Assembly (NCBI RefSeq): GCF_004379255.2
Contig: NC_056035.1
Coordinates: 32,875,208-32,939,207, forward strand
Source: Salvia splendens
Lineage: Eukaryota > Streptophyta > Magnoliopsida > Lamiales > Lamiaceae
Reading direction: 5' to 3'
DNA length: 64,000 nucleotides
Made by a program: the position numbers and the translations under genes. The notes under the pieces are model-generated. The model saw only the letters and a list, made by a program, of their open reading frames with translations. It searched no databases and was not told the origin of the DNA. Below, piece by piece: positions 43,336 through 55,802 of this stretch (positions are counted from its first letter, which is position 1; the number at the start of each line of letters is the position of its first letter).

Positions 43336-44034
43336 GAGTTGCGGGCTACGGGTTCATCGGCCGCAGCATCACATTCCGGAACACGGCAGGGCCCGAGAAC
43401 CAGCAGGCCGTGGCTCTGCGTTCGGATGCCGACCATTCCGTGTTTTATCAGTGCAGCTTCGAAGGGTACCAAGACACCCTCTACGTCAACCACCAACGCC
43501 AGTTCTACCGCAACTGCGATATCTACGGCACAGTCGACTTCATCTTCGGAAACGCCGCCGCCGTCTTGCAAAACTGCAACATCTACCTTCGTGACCCGCC
43601 CCACAAGATCAATACCATCACCGCGCAAGGCCGGACCGACCCGAACGTTAAAACAGGCATCATCATCCACAACTGCCGTGTCACCGCAGCCCCGGACCTC
43701 CGATCCGTTCAGGGATCCGTCAAGTCCTATCTGGGCCGCCCGTGGAAGGTGTACTCGCGGACGGTGTTCATGAAGACCGAGCTCGATAGCTTGATCGACC
43801 CGGCTGGTTGGCTTCCTTGGGACGGGAACCTCGGTTTGAATACCTTGTATTACGCCGAGTATGCCAATACCGGTCCCGGCTCCTCCACCGCCAATCGGGT
43901 CAATTGGACCGGTTATCACGTCATCACCAGCCCATCCGTCGCCGCACAGTTTGCGCCGGGGAATTTCATTGACGCCAATTCTTGGCTGCCGGCCACCAAT
44001 GTGCCATTTACCCCTGGCTTTTGATTATTTCTTC

Positions 44035-44801
44035 CGTTTCCATTAATTAATTTCTAGTACTAGTGATAGTATTTCAATTACTTGCTTCTACACTTTCTTT
44101 CATTCATGCTCACTAATTATTAATGAATAAATATCATTATCATTATTCTTTTTTAATTCAGCCAGTGCACAAAGTTAATTAGGATCAACTTGCATTCATC
44201 AACCCTAAAAGATTCATACTCCATTTGAGATTACTAGCCGTTGGAGAATTAAGAGAAAGCATACTATTCAAATTCAATTTATTATTATATGATACTCCTC
44301 AATTACATATGTATGTTTATAGGACTAAAGAACTTTTAAATAAAAAGCATAACCTTTATAATTAATTTTACTAATATTATACTCCATCCGTCCATGATTA
44401 ATTGATAATATGAGTTAACTCAGCTAGTGTTTTAATGTATTGTATCATAAAATTGATAAGAAAAAGTTAAGTGGAATGAGAATACTACGTGACATAAATT
44501 AGTTGTAAACTTTGTTTCTTAACAGGCTATTTTATGCTTTATTAATGATATTAAATCCACTAGAGCAATATTTCCCTTATTACTGTTGTTCTATTATGTA
44601 AGTTAATAAATCATCAACTTTGTACACTATCAATGTTCTGTAAAATAAATCATCAACTTTGTACCATCTCAAGACACTATCAATGTTCATTACTAAAAAA
44701 AAGACACTATTCATATAGTTCACTCTAAATTTAATAACTCTAATTAAAATATTAATGGCAAAAATATAATCATCTTAACTGTTAATAATCGAGATTCGAT
44801 T
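44035..44801 (+). other. 3' flank of PME copy 2
   Basis: AT-rich non-coding sequence after the stop at 44024. It matches unit 2 more closely than unit 1 (TTAACAGG near 44520 and the A run near 44695). Confidence 0.8.
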
Positions 44802-44817
44802 TGAAGAAACTAGAGAC
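44802..44817 (-). repeat. Tip of the copia 3' LTR, unit 3
   Basis: Same tip as at 767-782, ending in GAGAC (44813-44817). Confidence 0.6.
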
Positions 44818-46162
44818 TGACTCCACTTATTTTAACACAAGAAATTCCCGCAAGTGTACGGGGTTAGTGTAGCACAAAGTAAGCAAGAGTATCGTATCCC
44901 ACATAGACAAATTGTATAAACTCAAGTACCACAGACCGATTTTAACTACTATCTAGATGATTCAAAGGTTTGGTTTGATTCTTGGAAAGACAATTAAGCA
45001 TAAACAAGTTAAAAACACGCGACAAAGGATAGGTTTCAAATAAGAGAAAGAAGTAGAGCTTTAGATCCAATTACAACGAACACAAAGTGAACAATTCAAC
45101 AACTTCGATTACCCAATTGAAGTATCTAGGATTACTAGGAAAGCCGCTAGTCTAGGCTAAGCCCTCTCTCGAGTGCACCCAACCCGTTGATTAACCATTA
45201 ATATTGAAGTCTCCTTCTAATACTTCACAATTAACTCCTTACAACAAAAGGCTCAAGCCCTCACTCTAGAATCCCTTCTCTCGAATGCAAATTATCTAGG
45301 TGTTGTTCATTCTTTTATCAATCCTAATTAGGTATCTCTCGATTACTCAAAACTAGGTTAACAAACTCAATTGGTAGCTAAGCAATTGAATTGAAAGAGC
45401 ACAAGAATGAAACAAAGGAATCACAAGAGCATAGGTAATCAAAAGTCCTTAAATTAATGAAAAGCGTTCATTGTAGTCTTCACTAAAACTCTACAAGGGA
45501 TTTAGCTACTCATATTCAATGCAAATTCACAAGATAAATCCATGGAAAGTGAACTAAACATAAGAAAACTAATAAAGATACTCCCAAAGGTGGATTGAGT
45601 GGGCAAATCGTCTTCGTCTTCAACCTTCTTGATGAATCGGACTCTTTGTCGCTTTAATCTGCTCTCCAATGTGAAAACTGCTCTTGGGGGCGTCTCTTTT
45701 CTATCTTGGGCACGAAAACCTAGCTCTCCTTTTATACCCGGGGCGGAAATAATAGCAATTAACTCTCGCAGAACACATCGCCCGGCCGGACGATTTTAAG
45801 TTGCCTAAACGCCCGGTCGAGCGTTCTCTCGATGGCCCTGATTCTTTCACATCGCCCGGTCGGGCGATTATTCCGAGGCAGAACGCCCGGTCGGGCAAAC
45901 TCTCTGGATTCGTTCCTTCTTTGCACGAACGCCCGAGCCGGGCGTTTCTCTTGTACATGAACGCCCGGTCGGGCACTTCTTATGTAATCCAGCTCCAAGC
46001 TCGTTTTCAAGTAATTTTCACCTGTTTTATCCCCAAACACTAGACAAACTCATCCAAACACTTAAGTAGTGGATAATGAATGCAAACTCAAGTAATATGC
46101 TACAAAACATTGAAGTATTCACGTTAAACATCCAAAATACTTGCTACACTACGAGTTTATCA
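44818..46162 (-). repeat. 3' LTR of gypsy copy 3, patchwork
   Basis: This 1345-bp LTR is mostly of the left-LTR type. It has right-LTR-type bases at GGCGTCTCTT (about 45693), CCCGGCCGG (about 45781) and TTATCCCC (about 46028). Left-type bases lie in between, for example GCCCTGATT and CTTCTTATG. One palindrome is mutated (CGGTCGAGCG). Confidence 0.92.
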
Positions 46163-46176
46163 ACTCCCCCAAACTT
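46163..46176 (-). other. Polypurine tract of gypsy copy 3
   Basis: AAGTTTGGGGGAGT on the minus strand lies directly before the 3' LTR. Confidence 0.9.
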
Positions 46177-47673
46177 AAACACTTGTTTGTCCTCAAATAA
46201 GAAGTAGAAAACAGAGAATTAGAACTCGTGTAAGTATGTTGGATTGTCATCATTGCCTCAGTAAAAGAAAACAGAATCATCATGTATCAATAACTTCGCA
46301 TACAAGTAAACCAAAATGAACATTGGTTCAAGCTACTAGCACGTATTTCACTTTGTCAATTTGCCCTCACAGGATTCATATAATGTGATTTTTTTTCTTT
46401 ATTTTCCTCTCACTCTCAAAGTGTATAGGTATAGTATGAACCTCTCAAATCAATCAACAATGTATAGCTTACCATAAGCTTGCTCAAAGTCTAGACTCTC
46501 ATCTACTATGTTGTGACTACAGATTTAGGATCCGAAAGGTCTTTTCCAAGGTTGTAATGTAGGGCTCTTTGGTTAGGTGAGGAAAATTTGGCCAAAGTGA
46601 CTATAATCCCGAAGTGAAACTACAATTACTTCACCCTTGTGCACTGCAATCCTTAGCTAGTCATAGGCTTTGCCTAGACTCTTCTCAACTCCCAATTTCC
46701 CCTTCTTTTTTTTTCGAACAGCGCTTATTCATTTTCAAAAACTAACCTAGTTTTCTTTTTTTTTCTTTTCTTTTTTTTTCTTCTTCTTCTTCTTCATCTT
46801 TGTTTTTTTTTCTTTTTTTCTCTTTATTTTTTTTCCCATGCTTTGCATGTCATTCTCTCATTTCTTTTTCTTACAAACTCCTCCTTTTTCCCTCTTTCAC
46901 TTGACACTAAGGGAACCCAACCCAAATTATTAGCTATCAAAGAAAAGGCTTTTAGGCTCAAAGTTGGCTAACAAGGGATTATAATTTACAATTAGGATTA
47001 AGATTAAGATAAGGGTAGAAGGGATGGCCTAACGTCATCTCCTATTTCTATAATCACTATGTAGATTCAAGGAGACCGCGAGCAAGTTCTAGAAACATAT
47101 AACATAGTTGATGAAAATTCACACATTTTTGGAAAAAGATATAGGCTCAATCCTCACATGGTATTTTTCGGCAAAAGACAAAGCAACGAGCAATTCAATC
47201 TAGGCAAATTACAAGAAGGAGATACAAGTTACTTGGCTAAATCAACGAGTTTTCGCAAACATTTTACGTCAGTTCTCATCATAGGCAACTCATCCAACAA
47301 ACCTACTTAATTCATCTCCAAATGTCTCCAACTCCCCATTCAATTTCACCAACTTTCTTCCCAAATCTATCATCCTACCCAAGGGAAACAAAAACAACAA
47401 ACCTAAAAAGAAAACAAAGGCACAAAAATAAGTGGAACAAGGAAACAAGGCCACCTACTCCAACATCCAAGATCAACAAAACATCACAATTCAAATTTCA
47501 AATTTACATGCCCACATATCATCATCAAATATCATCAAAAGAATAGGGGTACAGGCCGGGGTATCATCAAATAAAGAGAGAGAGGTAAAAGAGGGAATCC
47601 ACTAGACACCTCCCAAACTTATTCCAAGCAAAACTAGGATAAGTTTGAAAGAGAGTGGATCTCCCATGGACCT
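46177..47673 (-). other. Non-coding 3' region of gypsy copy 3
   Basis: Same content as 2142-3638, including the pyrimidine run near 46700-46850; no gene is seen. Confidence 0.7.
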
Positions 47674-49002
47674 TCACTGCGGAGGAGGAGGCGGATGCTG
47701 CCACTGGCCACGGAATTCATCGAATCGGGCATTGATGTTGGCCCTTTGTGCGTTGTTGAAGTCAGTGAATTGGGTCCAGTTGGTGTCGAACTGGTTCCAT
47801 CGCGCTTCATTCTGGACCCAATATTCCTGCTGACGCAGCTCCATCCGTGTCAACCTCTCATTGATCGAGCCGTAGTCCTCCTCTTCTCGCTCTTGTCGGC
47901 TTCGTGTCCTCTGAGTGCTTGTCCCGGCTTCATCTCCCCCTTGGTGGGTCGGTTGTTCCTCACCTTCCTCCTCATTTTCTTCTTCATTTTGCTCGACCCC
48001 CATCTCGATCGCGGGAAAATCCATGTGGGGCGCTTCATCAACACTCGAGCTCGGGCTTACATCCCTAAATTGCAAGTTCTGCGGATTCAACGCCGTGGCT
48101 TGTTCGTGGACCGCAGTCTTCATCTTCCAGTTTTCTTTGCGGAAAGGACCGTTCACATAGGTGTTGACGGTGTCCGGGAGGGGGTAATGATCTGCTGCCC
48201 TCTGTATCAAATATATCTTCCCTCGTTGGTCCACTCCGACCAGCCTTGTTCTTCTCAGAAAGCTGAAGTCCATCAAGTTATCACCAATGTCGGCGACCAA
48301 GCCCCTCGTCGACACTCCCATATGGAGTGCAATAGCTGACACCACTGCACCGACACAGAGTGTGCCGGTTTTCTTCTTCGAGGCCCTCTCAAGGTGTTTG
48401 ATCATGAAGTGGCCCAAATTCAAGGGAGGCTCCTTGTGCAGAATAGTCCATAACAGGAAGAGCTCATCCCTCTGCACGCTCCCATGCTCATGGCGCGCGA
48501 AGGGGTAGCATACACACGCCTTCTGGAGTAACCGCAAGGCTGGGTTCCTAATGAGAGAACCCTTTGCCCTGTTGGTGGCGAAGTTGTCATCAATGGTAGT
48601 GATGGCCTTCCAGAAGTCATTCGCATTGTGACTGAAGCTAAACGGCTCTCTATACACCTCCCCTGAAAATCCAAAGATTTCCTTAAATTGTGCCATCGTC
48701 ACTGTGTACTCAGCATTCCTCATACGAAACTTGATGGCAACTATCTCCCTCCTGTTCATAACTACCTCAAGGGTAGATAAGAACTCCAGTGTAAGCCTCT
48801 GATAGGCGGGGTTCCTCTGTGCCATGAAGAGCCCATTTAGTTGCCCTTCTTCACATAGCTCATTGAAGCACTGCTCAATGCCCAACCGTCGGATTGTGAT
48901 AGGGCATGGATATCTAGCTACCCGGTAGGGTAGTTGTGAGAGTACGGCCCATTTCTTCTTCTCTGCGGCATTCAAATTAACTCCAGAGTGGCTGGGTGCC
49001 AT
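47674..49002 (-). CDS. Athila envelope-position ORF (442 residues), copy 3
   Basis: The protein is identical to that of copy 1 as far as can be read, with the same start just after the candidate acceptor site. The acidic stretch and C-terminal coiled-coil-like part are unchanged. Function is unknown; a role inferred from position alone would be envelope- or ORF1-like. Confidence 0.8.
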   Translation of the reverse strand: MAPSHSGVNLNAAEKKKWAVLSQLPYRVARYPCPITIRRLGIEQCFNELCEEGQLNGLFMAQRNPAYQRLTLEFLSTLEVVMNRREIVAIKFRMRNAEYTVTMAQFKEIFGFSGEVYREPFSFSHNANDFWKAITTIDDNFATNRAKGSLIRNPALRLLQKACVCYPFARHEHGSVQRDELFLLWTILHKEPPLNLGHFMIKHLERASKKKTGTLCVGAVVSAIALHMGVSTRGLVADIGDNLMDFSFLRRTRLVGVDQRGKIYLIQRAADHYPLPDTVNTYVNGPFRKENWKMKTAVHEQATALNPQNLQFRDVSPSSSVDEAPHMDFPAIEMGVEQNEEENEEEGEEQPTHQGGDEAGTSTQRTRSRQEREEEDYGSINERLTRMELRQQEYWVQNEARWNQFDTNWTQFTDFNNAQRANINARFDEFRGQWQHPPPPPQ

Positions 49003-50140
49003 CGTTCACTACCTAAAAATTGAAAGTATTAGATCAATTCGACAATAACCCAACAAGTTGCATTAATGAAGGCACTCTCCCCCCAAACATACTCTATACT
49101 AAAAGAACTTCCCATTCGTACATTTATCAAGACGAGAATCAACCCCCCATTGTGTCACACAATGTCTCTTCCACAACAATAAACCTCAATCAAGCTTAAC
49201 TCAAATATTCCACCAACATGCATCACTTATCTAACATTGCATCAATGTAGACATCAACAAATCAAAGCATGTTAGTTTCCCAAACTCAATAACCACAAAC
49301 CCATGGAGGAAATTGCACAATTCATGCTCAAGGCAACCATTCAAACCAAATTCATACTCTAACTAGCAATTAATCAAGATATCTCCAAATAAACGAAAAA
49401 CATGCTAGTTTCTAACCATCGATTCACCAATAATCATCTAAACACCGAGCATAAGCAAGAGAAGAATGAAAAATCATACCTTTCGGGCTTAGAGTGATAG
49501 AAAACGGATTTCTCCCCTTTTTGCTTGTTCTTGAGTAAATCAACCGATTAATCGGTTCAACCCTTGAATTAGATGGATTAGGAGGATGGTGTGTGTGAGA
49601 AATCAGTGTATGTGGAAGAGTTGAGGGTGGAGTGGCGAGAGAGAGTAGAGAGGAACGAGAGAGAATTGTGGCTAGGGTTTGAAAGTATAAAAACTGACCT
49701 GTTTTTAAATCACGCGAAGAAATCGCCCGGTCGGGCGATTTGCAATTTGCAAAACGCCCGGTCGGGCGAACTTTCTGGACAATCCCGCTTTCATCAATCG
49801 CCCGGTCGGGCGTTTTTCACTTGGCAAATCGCCCGGTCGGGCGAACTTTCTGGACAATCTTGATTTCATCAAACGCCCGGTCGGGCGAACTTTCTGGACA
49901 ATGTGTCCATTTCGCCGTTTCTTCAATTTTTGTCCGCTTTTCGCCCATCGACGCCTATTTTCCTGTTCCACTCAAAACACACCAAAACACACCAAAAACG
50001 GGAACAAAACAAAAACACACGAGAACAAGAACTAAGCAAAAACACACCAAAACACACAAAAGCGATAAATTTTACCTACTAGGGGTTGCCTCCCCCATAG
50101 CGCAATTGTTTAACGTCGTTTGCCCGACGCCTAGAAAGCT
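49003..50140 (-). promoter_or_regulatory. Region between pol and envelope-position ORF, copy 3
   Basis: It contains the candidate leader intron (49013-49479), the CT-rich leader and TATA-like site (about 49686-49693) and five perfect palindrome cores (49722-49901). The remainder is non-coding. Confidence 0.45.
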
Positions 50141-50374
50141 TCACAACTCAATCAAGGCCACCACAAAGACCTCGTCTTGTTGCTCCTTAGTAAAGAACCT
50201 CTTGAGATTTTGGCCATTAGCCTTGAACGTGCTTCCATCGGGTCCTATGAGCTCCATTGTACCATTGCTCATGACCTCCTTGATAGTGAAGGGTCCCGAC
50301 CACTTAGATTTTAGCTTGCCCGGGAAGAATCTCAACTTGTGGTTGAAAAGCAACACGGCATCCCCCGGGTGGAA
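50141..50374 (-). pseudogene. Integrase C-terminal tail cut off by a stop, copy 3
   Basis: The pol frame continues after the TAA at 50375-50377 and encodes the GPF-type tail, as in copies 1 and 2. Confidence 0.8.
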
Positions 50375-53300
50375 TTAGCGCCTCTCAATCAACTTGTCGT
50401 GATACGCCTTCATCCTCTCCTTGTATATTGAGGAATTAGCATAAGTTTCATTCCTAAATTCATCAAGTAAGTTGAGGTGAAGCTTCCTTTCCTTGCCGGC
50501 CTTGGTGAAGTCCATGTTCATTTGCCTCACCGCCCAATATGATGAGTGCTTCAATTCAACCGGGAGATGACATGATTTCCCAAATACCAATTGGTAGGGT
50601 GACATCCCGATCGGCGTCTTGTAGGCCGTCCTATACGCCCATAAAGCATCATCAAGCTTGAGAGCCCAATCTTTACGGTTGGAGTTGACACTCTTTTGCA
50701 ATATTTGTTTGATCTCTCTATTGGCCAACTCGGTTTGACCATTGGCTTGTGGGTGATAAGGAGTTGTCACCCGGTGTTTCACTCCATGTCTTGCTAAAAC
50801 CGCCTCTAGCCACCTATTGCGAAAATGAGACCCTCCATCACTTATGATAGCCCGTGGTGCGCCGAATCGCGTGAATATGATCTTTTGAACGAATTTAATC
50901 ACCACCTTTGAATCATTGGTTTGGGTAGGAATGGCCTCCACCCACCTTGACACATAGTCAACGGCTAGAAGGATGTAATGAAACCCACTAGATGGAGGAA
51001 AGGGCCACATGAAGTCAATGCCCCACACATCAAACAACTCGACTTCAACAATTGTCGTCATTGGCATCTCCTTCTTCTTAGAAATACCCCCCATTCTCTG
51101 GCACTCGTTGCATCTTCTCACGTAGTCTTGGCAATCTTTGGTGATGGTTGGCCAAAATAGACCACTTTGGAGCACTTTCATAGCAGTCCGGTTAGCTCCA
51201 AAATGCCCCCCACTAGGTGCGGTGTGGCAATGCATAATAACGGACTCCCACTCCTCTTGAGGGACACATCTTCTAATCACCATGTCGGCGCATCTTCTAA
51301 AAAGACAAGGCTCGTCCCAAAAATAGAACTTCACGTCATGGAAGAACTTCTTCTTTTGATAATCCTCAAGTCCTTCGGGAATCACCTTAGCAACAAGATA
51401 GTTCACAATATTGGCATACCATGCCACTTGCCCCTTGGCCACATACAACAAGTGCTCATCCGGGAATTCTTCATTGATGGCCAGCTTCAACTTCTCTTCT
51501 TCATTTGTATGCTCTAATCTTGACAAGTGATCCGCCACCACATTCTCACATTCTCTTCGGTCTCGGATCTCCAAATCAAACTCCTGAAGGAGCAAGATCC
51601 ACCTAATTAGCCTTGGCTTTGCGTCTTGCTTCGCAAAGAGGTGCCGGATTGCGGCGTGATCTGTGAAAACAATGGTCTTGGCCACTATGAGATACGGTCG
51701 GAACTTGTCAAAGGAGTAGACCACTGCCAACATTTCCTTCTCAATAGTGGTATAGTTAGCTTGAGCAGGGTCCAACGTCCGACTCGCATAATTAATCACC
51801 CGGAATAGCTTATCTCTCTTCTGTCCCAAGGCCGAGCCGACCGCCACGTCACTCGCATCACACATTATCTCAAAAGGTTGAGACCAATCCGGCGAGATGA
51901 GAATGGGGGCGCTCACCAATGCCTCTTTCAACTTCTTAAAAGCCTGCAAACAATCAGGGGAGAAATTAAATTTCACATCTTTAACCAAAAGATTACAAAG
52001 AGGTTTAGCAATTTTCGAGAAGTCCCTGATAAATCTTCTGTAGAACCCGGCATGCCCTAAGAAGCTCCTTATTCCCTTCTCATTTGTTGGTGGAGGCAGT
52101 TGCTCAATAGCAATGATCTTTGCCCTATCGACCTCCAAACCACCTGCAGAAATTTTATGCCCAAGTACAATTCCATCTCTAACCATAAAATGACATTTTT
52201 CCCAATTGAACACAAGGTTAGTCTCCTCACACCGCTGCAACACTTGAGATAGATTGTCAAGACAGTTATCAAAAGAATCGCCAAATACAGAAAAGTTATC
52301 CATAAACACTTCCATAATATTCTCAATCAAGTCATGGAATATGGACATCATACATCTTTGGAAGGTAGCGGGAGCATTACACAGACCGAAGGACATTCTC
52401 CTATAGGCAAAGACACCATAGGGGCATACAAAGGCAGACATGTGTTGGTCCTCGGGAGCTATAAGGATTTGATTGTACCCCGAATACCCATCTAGGAAGC
52501 AGTAATACTCATGCCCAGCTAACCTATCCAACATTTGGTCAATAAAGGGAAGTGGGAAATGGTCTTTCCTAGTAGAAGCATTTAGAGCACGATAGTCGAT
52601 ACACACTCTCCACCCGGTGACCGTCCTAGTGGCTATCATCTCATCATTCTCTCCCTTCACTGCAGTCGTACTCCCCTTTTTGGCTACCACTTGAGTGGGG
52701 CTAACCCACTCACTATCAGAAATGGCATATATAATACCTGCATCTAACCACTTTATCACCTCCTTCCTCACCACATTCTGCATAATAGGGTTAAGTCTCC
52801 TTTGGTTTTGGACCTTAGGCTTATAACCCTCCTCAAGATGGATCCTATGCATACAAACTGTTGGACTTATTCCCTTCAAGTCCGATATTGACCACCCAAT
52901 TGCCCCTTTGTATTTCCTAAGAACCCTCAATACTTTATCCAATTCAGAATTTGAGAGGGATGATGATACAATTACCGGAAGGGTGTCATTTTCTCCCAAA
53001 AACGCATACTGCAAATGTGGAGGTAGTGGTTTCAACTCCTCTTTCATGTCTCTCTCTTCCTTCTTGCCATCTTCTTCTTCATCCCTAAGAGGTAGGAACT
53101 GTTGACGGCGTGATCTGGGGATCTCCTTGCCTGAATCTAACGCACCTACGAACTCAATTAATTCAAGGTTAGTATTCAACAACTCAGGAAGATGGGAAGA
53201 ATAAATTGAATTAAAAATACTCCCTTCTAGTTGATCTTGAGAAGAGTTGATGTAGGCCATCCTCCTAACACACTCATCCACCACGATCACTACATTGCAA

Positions 53301-55681
53301 TGCTGCAAGCTTCCCCCTGTGTCTGTATCATGCCTCTTCAAGGCCTCATAGATAGAAAAGGTCACACTTTCACCATTGAAACGAAATGTGAGCTCTCCAT
53401 TATCAACATCGATCAAGGCCTTCCCCGTGGCTAGGAAAGGTCTTCCTAAAATGAGAGGTACAACTCTGTCCTCCTCCATGTCCAATATCACAAAATCAGC
53501 TGGGAGAACAAACTCATTCACCTTCACCAATATATCCTCCGCAATGCCCATTGGATAGGACACAGATCTATCAGCCATCTGCAGCGTGATAGTGGTGGGC
53601 TTCAAAGGACCAATCTTCATCTTGTTATATAAGGACAATGGCATGAGGTTGATGCTTGCTCCAAGGTCACATAGAGCATTCCCCACAAAGCAGTCTCCAA
53701 TCGTGCACTCAATAGTAAAACTCCCTGGATCCTTCATCTTGGCCGGAAGCTTCCTTTGCAAAATTGCACTACAATTCTCCGTCAAATTGACGGTCTCATG
53801 TTGTCCCCATTTCTTCTTCTTTGAGACCGCATCCTTGAGAAATTTAACATACCCCGGCATTTGCTGAAGTGCCTCAATAAGTGGGATGTTAATCTGTACT
53901 TTCTTGAAGATGTCCCAGAATCTGGAGAACTGTTCATCGTTCTTCTTCTTTTGCAACACTTGGGGAAATGGTACTCTAACCTCTGATGGCTTGACTGGTG
54001 TGCCCACCTCGAGTTGAACTGCGGGCGGTGATGTTTTAGGTTGTTCCGCTTCTACTTCTTCCAATAGTACACTCTCGGGCTCAACTGTAGGCTTTGGTGG
54101 GATTTCTGGCATAAAAGGACCCTCATAACTCTTCCCGCTCCTCAAATGAATTGCTTTGCAATCTTTGGGGTTTACTTTTGGTTGTCCTGGGAACTGCCCT
54201 GGCGTATGCTGACTGCTCACAGCTTGAGCAATCTGACTCATTTGCGTCTCTAAGCTCTTCATATGCACTGCCATGTTGTGCATATCATTCTCAACCTTCT
54301 CTAGCCTTTGATTGGAATGCTCCATGTTCTTGTGTGACTGTGTCATGAATGCATTCAATATGTCCTCTGAACTTTTCTTCTGCGGCTCAGTGATCATTCC
54401 TTGAGACACGGTGAACCCCGGTGGTGGCTGAAGGGCATTGTTGGGGTTCCCATACGATAGGTTAGGATGCGCCTTGTTCCCAAAATGGTTGTAACCTCCA
54501 CCCCCTTGATTGGGGCGGGAGTTGTTATAGTATCTATTTCCCCCTTGGTGTATGTAGTTCACATCATCTACACCCTCTTGCTGCTCCTGCACAGCCGGTC
54601 CCATCCCCATGAGATCTATCTTCTTGTGGAGGAGTTCCATCTGTTTAAACATGTTGTCCATATGGCTGCTCTCTGCGGCGGAGGCTACCCTGTGTACTCT
54701 GCTCCTCTCATTGTTCCAGCCTTCATCATTAGATGTCACTCTCTCAATTACTTCCATGGCCTCTGCTTCTCCTTTCTTCAGCAATGATCCTCCTGCGCTC
54801 AAATTTAGTTCCCGCTTTGCTTCAGGCAGACACCCCCTATAGAATGCTAGGACTTGATGCGTCGGATTCAGCCCATGATTGGGGCACCTCTTCATCAGCC
54901 CCTTGAATCTTTCCCAAGCTCCTCGGATACTCTCTTGAGGAGTCATCTCAAACGAAATAATCTCAGACTGCCTCTTCAACGCCTCACTCGGTGGGTAGTA
55001 TTTTTCTAAAAACTTCTCAACCATGGCATCCCACGTGCGAATGGAGTTAGGCTCCATACTGTCCAGCCAATCCTTGGCATCATCCTCCAGAGAAAAAGGG
55101 AACACCCTTAATCTGATCTGCTCATCTGTGACTCCATTTATTTTCGTCGTGTTGCAGATCTGGATGAATTTAGTGAGGTGCTTGTTAGGATCCTCTGTGG
55201 GTCGGCCTCTAAAAGCATTGTTTTCCGCCATCTGAAGTAGTCCTCTCCTGAGTTCAAACGTGTTGGCATTAACATTGTTGCCAACGGGTGGGTTTGCCAC
55301 CCCATGATAGACATACATGTTCTGGACAGGTACCACGTTTTGCCTTTGATTTAACTGTCTTTGCAGGTCTTCGAGTTGTTGTTGAAGCTGAGCATTCGTT
55401 GGAGGAGGTGGTGGAACATCATTCCCCTCTACGTTCTCCATCAGAATAGGAGAATGTGGCTCAAACTGAATAGGGGAGTGAACTGGTGACGGAGTAGGTG
55501 ACGGTGATTCTTGAACTGGTGAAGGTGATCGTCTCTGGACCGGAGAAGAGACTCGGATCCTTTGATTTAGCCTTCTCAAAGCGTTTCTCCTTCTGTTGGA
55601 TGCTTCGATCTCAAGATCGATAGGCTCTAAAGGTAGACCCCTAGAGCGTGTGTGCATACAACCTGAAACAAGAAAACTCAA
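50375..55681 (-). CDS. gag-pol polyprotein of Athila-type element, copy 3
   Basis: The ORF has 1768 codons, domain order as in copy 1, likely start Met9 at 55657. The RT box is FMDN, and Trp1559 and Ile1601 in integrase match copy 2. In the N-terminal 1,100 residues it lacks the private changes of copy 2. The pattern fits a common ancestor for copies 2 and 3 after separation from copy 1. The catalytic Asp loss suggests an inactive RT. Confidence 0.92.
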   Translation of the reverse strand: MSFLVSGCMHTRSRGLPLEPIDLEIEASNRRRNALRRLNQRIRVSSPVQRRSPSPVQESPSPTPSPVHSPIQFEPHSPILMENVEGNDVPPPPPTNAQLQQQLEDLQRQLNQRQNVVPVQNMYVYHGVANPPVGNNVNANTFELRRGLLQMAENNAFRGRPTEDPNKHLTKFIQICNTTKINGVTDEQIRLRVFPFSLEDDAKDWLDSMEPNSIRTWDAMVEKFLEKYYPPSEALKRQSEIISFEMTPQESIRGAWERFKGLMKRCPNHGLNPTHQVLAFYRGCLPEAKRELNLSAGGSLLKKGEAEAMEVIERVTSNDEGWNNERSRVHRVASAAESSHMDNMFKQMELLHKKIDLMGMGPAVQEQQEGVDDVNYIHQGGNRYYNNSRPNQGGGGYNHFGNKAHPNLSYGNPNNALQPPPGFTVSQGMITEPQKKSSEDILNAFMTQSHKNMEHSNQRLEKVENDMHNMAVHMKSLETQMSQIAQAVSSQHTPGQFPGQPKVNPKDCKAIHLRSGKSYEGPFMPEIPPKPTVEPESVLLEEVEAEQPKTSPPAVQLEVGTPVKPSEVRVPFPQVLQKKKNDEQFSRFWDIFKKVQINIPLIEALQQMPGYVKFLKDAVSKKKKWGQHETVNLTENCSAILQRKLPAKMKDPGSFTIECTIGDCFVGNALCDLGASINLMPLSLYNKMKIGPLKPTTITLQMADRSVSYPMGIAEDILVKVNEFVLPADFVILDMEEDRVVPLILGRPFLATGKALIDVDNGELTFRFNGESVTFSIYEALKRHDTDTGGSLQHCNVVIVVDECVRRMAYINSSQDQLEGSIFNSIYSSHLPELLNTNLELIEFVGALDSGKEIPRSRRQQFLPLRDEEEDGKKEERDMKEELKPLPPHLQYAFLGENDTLPVIVSSSLSNSELDKVLRVLRKYKGAIGWSISDLKGISPTVCMHRIHLEEGYKPKVQNQRRLNPIMQNVVRKEVIKWLDAGIIYAISDSEWVSPTQVVAKKGSTTAVKGENDEMIATRTVTGWRVCIDYRALNASTRKDHFPLPFIDQMLDRLAGHEYYCFLDGYSGYNQILIAPEDQHMSAFVCPYGVFAYRRMSFGLCNAPATFQRCMMSIFHDLIENIMEVFMDNFSVFGDSFDNCLDNLSQVLQRCEETNLVFNWEKCHFMVRDGIVLGHKISAGGLEVDRAKIIAIEQLPPPTNEKGIRSFLGHAGFYRRFIRDFSKIAKPLCNLLVKDVKFNFSPDCLQAFKKLKEALVSAPILISPDWSQPFEIMCDASDVAVGSALGQKRDKLFRVINYASRTLDPAQANYTTIEKEMLAVVYSFDKFRPYLIVAKTIVFTDHAAIRHLFAKQDAKPRLIRWILLLQEFDLEIRDRRECENVVADHLSRLEHTNEEEKLKLAINEEFPDEHLLYVAKGQVAWYANIVNYLVAKVIPEGLEDYQKKKFFHDVKFYFWDEPCLFRRCADMVIRRCVPQEEWESVIMHCHTAPSGGHFGANRTAMKVLQSGLFWPTITKDCQDYVRRCNECQRMGGISKKKEMPMTTIVEVELFDVWGIDFMWPFPPSSGFHYILLAVDYVSRWVEAIPTQTNDSKVVIKFVQKIIFTRFGAPRAIISDGGSHFRNRWLEAVLARHGVKHRVTTPYHPQANGQTELANREIKQILQKSVNSNRKDWALKLDDALWAYRTAYKTPIGMSPYQLVFGKSCHLPVELKHSSYWAVRQMNMDFTKAGKERKLHLNLLDEFRNETYANSSIYKERMKAYHDKLIERR

Positions 55682-55778
55682 TGTGAGAGCTCAAAAATAG
55701 AATAAAAATTAAAGCAATAAAGTCTAAACTAGTAATCTCTATCTTTACCACGATATTGAACTAAATTAACACAAATTG

Positions 55779-55796
55779 TCCCCGGCAACGGCGCCA
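55779..55796 (-). other. Primer-binding site (tRNA-Asp), copy 3
   Basis: An 18 of 18 match to the 3' end of plant tRNA-Asp on the plus strand, six bases from the 5' LTR. Confidence 0.92.
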
Positions 55797-55802
55797 AAAA
55801 CT

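Larger units (their letters stand above)
41223..44024 (+). pseudogene. Pectin methylesterase, copy 2, interrupted by hAT element
   Basis: Exon 1 runs from 41223 to 41572, is broken by the hAT element, resumes at 42576-43119, and exon 2 is 43336-44024. Without the insertion the sequence would be almost the same as copy 1. Translation from the normal ATG runs into the element and stops at 41634-41636 after 137 residues, within the PMEI domain. The insertion point is codons 115-117. Two changes lie near the mature N-terminus: Gly24 to Cys and Ala27 to Pro. Catalytic residues in exon 2 are unchanged. It is probably a loss-of-function copy unless the element is spliced out or excised. Confidence 0.92.
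21512..44034. repeat. Tandem macro-repeat unit 2 (carries the hAT insertion)
   Basis: This unit is 22,523 bp, about 1012 bp longer than unit 1. The difference is almost entirely the 1003-bp hAT element plus its 8-bp duplication. Its bounds are set by the first base after the ten post-stop bases of each PME copy. It shares several derived substitutions with unit 3 (for example in pol) and has private changes, including a dense cluster at about 39.4-39.9 kb. Confidence 0.95.

Noticed and set aside
27855..55681. Recombination between units inside pol
   Set aside because: The pattern of shared and private changes in pol fits a simple tree with units 2 and 3 together, so no exchange is needed there.
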